Positions 6,126 through 7,916 of a DNA stretch of 7,916 nt are shown here, in pieces (position 1 is the stretch's first letter; each line of letters starts with the position of its first letter). The notes beneath the pieces were generated by a model that ran no database searches, was not told where the DNA came from, and worked only from the letters and a program-made list of their open reading frames with translations. The stretch is taken from the NCBI GenBank assembly GCA_023460515.1, contig JAEWPS010000040.1, forward strand, positions 1 to 7,916, given 5' to 3'. A program made the translations under genes and the position numbers. The DNA is from Bacillota bacterium (GTDB lineage Bacteria; Bacillota; Clostridia; TANB77; CAG-465).

Positions 6126-6492
6126 TCAAACCTTTTTGAGCGGCCGCGGTGGGAGCGAGGAGACACTACAAACCGGATTGCTGCCGGGTTCAAGGGGCAT
6201 GTGGATTGCAACTTTCGTAGGCGGCGTTGTCGGCGATCTTGATAGCGTTGTGCCCATCGCAGCGCGTGGGTTGGCACACCTATCCATCTCTCGTCGCACA
6301 CCGAGGTAGGTGCAATGTGGCGCGCGCAAGCTCCTCCTACATGCTCAATGATGACCGATCTCATGCATGTATCCAGGGAGCTATTGTTCTCGTAACAGCT
6401 GGTTTTTATGTAGATCCCCTTGATGCTACGCGCAAGGACGGTATGACTGATATGTTGAAATCCATCCTTAAATCAAGGGAAAGGGTGATACG
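6126..6492 (+). other. 367-base gap with no recognisable gene; possibly a decayed gene tail
   Basis: No reading frame on either strand shows a family motif I know. One plus-strand frame, open from 6227, ends in TGA at 6494-6496, overlapping the ATG of the next gene as ATGA. Its last residues, GMTDMLKSILKSRERVIR, look like a plausible protein C-terminus, whereas the part upstream of about residue 40 looks random. In-frame stops lie at 6137-6139 and 6221-6223. This could be the 3' end of a deleted or frameshifted catabolic gene that was translationally coupled to the YhcH-family gene, or simply non-coding sequence. A weak promoter-like pair, TTGATG (6420-6425) and TATGAC (6442-6447) with a 16-base spacer, could serve the downstream gene. 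Confidence 0.35.
6329..6382. repeat. Imperfect inverted repeat in the gap
   Basis: AGCTCC (6329-6334) and TACATGC (6338-6344) pair with GCATGTA (6365-6371) and GGAGCT (6377-6382). This makes 13 paired bases in two blocks, interrupted by a 3/5-base internal loop, with a 20-base apical loop. No U-tract follows. It may be an RNA hairpin or a protein site; chance is possible. Confidence 0.3.
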
Positions 6493-6957
6493 ATGATTCT
6501 CGATCATTGGTCCAATCTCATTAGGTACGCCGGGCTTGGCGCGGGGTTTGAAACCGCCGTCCGGCTTCTCGCGGAAAAAAAGCCGGAAGACTTCGCCCCG
6601 GGTAAACTGCCCGTCGACGGCGAGCGTGTCTACATCTCCGTACGCGAGGCCGACTTGACCGGTCGGCCGGAGCGGTGGGAGGCCCACAGGCGCTATGCGG
6701 ACATTCAGATTCTGTTGGATGGTAGTGAAGCCATAGTGTACGCGCCAGCGACGCAAGCCAAACCTTCCATCGCCTACGACGGCGGCAAGGATGTCGAATT
6801 CTATGAGGGTATTCAGGGGTTGCACTGCGTGCTGATGCCGGGCGACTTCATGATCCTCTTTCCCGGCGAACTGCACGCGCCTGACCGCCCCGAAGGGCTG
6901 GACGGGTATTCCAAGAAACTGGTCGTCAAGGTACTGATGGAGAAGAATGACCCCTGA
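6493..6957 (+). CDS. YhcH/YjgK/YiaL-family cupin protein (DUF386)
   Basis: A 154-residue, single-domain cupin-like protein, full length for the family (about 150). The signature EAHRRYADIQILLDGSEAIVY (split as EAHRRYADIQ and ILLDGSEAIVY, residues 63-83) and FMILFPGELHAPDRPEG (119-135) are intact, with the likely metal-binding or catalytic residues Glu63, His65, Asp70 and His128, and KLVVKV near 142-147. Relatives are encoded in sialic acid, diketogulonate and other sugar-acid operons, where roles as sugar anomerase or isomerase have been proposed; exact reactions are mostly unproven. The placement with an aldolase and a glycan-acting protein fits that pattern. Its ATG overlaps the stop of an upstream open frame (ATGA), and the AAAGGG site seven bases before it is weaker than those of the other genes. 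A terminator follows within 80 bases, so it is the last gene of the locus. Confidence 0.9.
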   Translation: MILDHWSNLIRYAGLGAGFETAVRLLAEKKPEDFAPGKLPVDGERVYISVREADLTGRPERWEAHRRYADIQILLDGSEAIVYAPATQAKPSIAYDGGKDVEFYEGIQGLHCVLMPGDFMILFPGELHAPDRPEGLDGYSKKLVVKVLMEKNDP

Positions 6958-7002
6958 AAACACTTCATTATTCTATGCTCTCTGATTTCCTTCAGACTAT
7001 CT

Positions 7003-7038
7003 GCCATCCGATTGGAAAAACCGGATGGCGTCTTTTTT
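7003..7038 (+). terminator. Rho-independent terminator of the sugar locus
   Basis: GCCATCCG (7003-7010) and CGGATGGC (7022-7029) form an 8-base-pair stem. Two more A-T pairs are possible inside an A-C mismatch. Downstream of GTC comes a run of six T (7033-7038). It acts on the plus strand; on the minus strand no T-run follows, so it would not stop transcription coming from the recombinase. Confidence 0.85.
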
Positions 7039-7107
7039 GACATCCTCTTATCGGCAAAATCATAGCATTGTCTCTAGGTTTTGCAGAGCCTTCGACTTTT
7101 CCTTTCT

Positions 7108-7596
7108 TTACACCCCCACTGCCTGTCTCAACGTATCGTCAATCTCTCCCTCAAAGAAATGGATATATCGGTTGTAGGTAATCTCCACGCTGGCGTGGCC
7201 CAAGAGCTTCGAGATGACCTTCACCTCCACGCCCCGGGCGTACAGGTTGCTGGCGAAGGAATGGCGGAGCGCGTGCAGGCCCCGGTGTTCCACGCTCGCC
7301 GCTTCGCAGGCCTTCTCCATCGTGGCCAGCAGGTTCCGGTAGCTCAGGTGCTTGCCCGACTGGGTGGCGAACACGAAGGTGCAGCCGTGGGCCGCCTGCG
7401 CCTTTAGGTGATGCACAGCCTCCATGGCTCTGGCGTTGAGGGGGATCGTTCGCTTACCAGACGCCGTTTTCGTTGTGCGCTGGACGAGGTTTTCCCCATC
7501 CACCCGGACCATGTTCTTGCTGACCTTCAGGAGCCGCCTCGTCGATGTCGCTCCAATCCAAGGCCAGCGCCTCCCCGGCACGGAGGCCCGTTTCAA
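7108..7596 (-). pseudogene. Tyrosine recombinase (integrase), C-terminal catalytic part, after the frameshift
   Basis: This frame holds most of the catalytic domain of a phage- or ICE-type tyrosine recombinase. Genuine homology begins around 7536 with RLLKVSKNMVRVDG; the residues before that (7596-7537) are out of frame with the real protein. Visible catalytic positions are Lys43 of this frame in TKTASGKRTIPL, His108 and Arg111 in LHALRHSF, His134 in LLGHAS and the nucleophile Tyr144 in NRYIH. The frame ends normally in a TAA at 7108-7110. The first catalytic arginine lies in the other frame (7454-7916), so neither piece alone can be active. It runs toward the sugar locus, and the terminator at 7003-7038 lies between them. 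Confidence 0.85.
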
Positions 7597-7916
7597 GAAT
7601 GAGGACGCATCCCCAACCGTAACGGAGGCGGGGCTTGCCGTTCTTCTTCTCGGTGAAGGTGGCCACCAACTTTTCCTGGTCTGCCCTCTCGTATGGGCAA
7701 ATCGTCTTGGTGTTGTGCGACTGGGGAGGCATCTGAACGCCTTGCACGGGGTTGCGCACGATCAAATCGGTCAGCATCGCGTGCTCGAGAACTTGGCTTA
7801 ACAGCAGTTTCTGCTTCTTGATGGTGGACGCGCTCATGTCTTCCAGCCGGTTGATATACCCCTGAACATGCTCCAGCCGGATCTCCCGGACGTCCATATG
7901 AGCGAGAGCGTCGTCA
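7454..7916 (-). pseudogene. Tyrosine recombinase (integrase), N-terminal part, before the frameshift and cut by the window edge
   Basis: The frame is open through the right edge (DDALAHMDVREIR at the visible start), so the true start is outside the window and the ATG at 7895-7897 is probably internal. It carries the core-binding helical domain (REIRLEHVQGYINRLE, then STIKKQKLLLSQVLEHA and the NPVQGV linker), and then the start of the catalytic domain with the first catalytic arginine in ETGLRAGEALALDWSDIDE (arginine codon at 7580-7582). After WSDIDE (ending at 7538) this frame turns into unrelated sequence and stops at 7454. Skipping one base (7537) joins WSDIDE directly to RLLKVSKN in the neighbouring frame and restores a normal recombinase. 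Confidence 0.85.

Noticed and set aside
6420..6447. TTGATG-16-TATGAC as an internal promoter for the YhcH-family gene
   Set aside because: Only four of six matches at each box with a 16-base spacer; this is expected by chance in a gap of this size, so it was noted inside the gap entry and not listed as a feature.
6406..6963. A 185-residue minus-strand open frame opposite the YhcH-family gene
   Set aside because: The plus strand carries an intact, recognisable family with conserved motifs; the antisense frame has no known motif.
7081..7801. Plus-strand open frames across the recombinase region
   Set aside because: The minus strand encodes a clear tyrosine recombinase in both halves; the plus frames are arginine-, histidine- and leucine-rich shadows.
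1..7916. CRISPR array, tRNA, rRNA, toxin-antitoxin or phage-defence genes
   Set aside because: I looked for regularly spaced repeats, cloverleaf-like sequence and paired small genes and saw none.

Overview
The window looks like chromosomal DNA of an anaerobic Bacillota (Clostridia; a gut, rumen or digester relative of the Christensenellales is my guess). The reasons are the LplB/YtcP-type sugar permease pair, AGGAGG-type ribosome binding sites before nearly every gene, a sigma-A-like promoter and a balanced base composition. No marker gene fixes the species.

Layout. Positions 1-430 hold no intact gene. The minus strand at about 134-430 carries what looks like the decayed C-terminal end of an IS256/Mutator-type transposase. 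Positions 431-658 are the control region of the operon that follows, with two pairs of short direct repeats, each at a 20-base period, and a TTGACG-17-TAAAAA promoter. Positions 659-6957 are a plus-strand sugar-acid or glycan use locus: two ABC permease subunits (659-1597 and 1610-2521), a cytoplasmic Asp-box (sialidase-fold) protein (2537-3661), an exported solute-binding protein (3695-5230), an HpcH/HpaI-family 2-keto-3-deoxy acid aldolase (5313-6125), a 367-base stretch with no recognisable gene, and a YhcH/YjgK/YiaL-family protein (6493-6957). A rho-independent terminator at 7003-7038 closes it. Running toward it from the right edge on the minus strand is a tyrosine recombinase (7108 to beyond 7916) broken by a single-base frameshift near 7537; its upstream end lies outside the window.

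How the genes fit together (inference). The solute-binding protein and two permeases would import an oligosaccharide or glycosylated sugar acid, using an ATPase encoded elsewhere, as is usual for this transporter type. The Asp-box protein has no signal peptide and would release a monosaccharide inside the cell. The YhcH-family protein would act on the sugar as an anomerase, isomerase or similar cupin enzyme. The aldolase would cleave a 2-keto-3-deoxy sugar acid to pyruvate plus an aldehyde. The kinase, dehydrogenase or dehydratase needed to link these steps is not in the window. Strong hairpins flank the solute-binding protein gene and may raise its transcript level above that of the permeases.

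The locus is mostly a recognisable transporter and catabolic cluster. Its least explained parts are the substrate of the Asp-box protein, the 6126-6492 gap and the repeat-rich control region.
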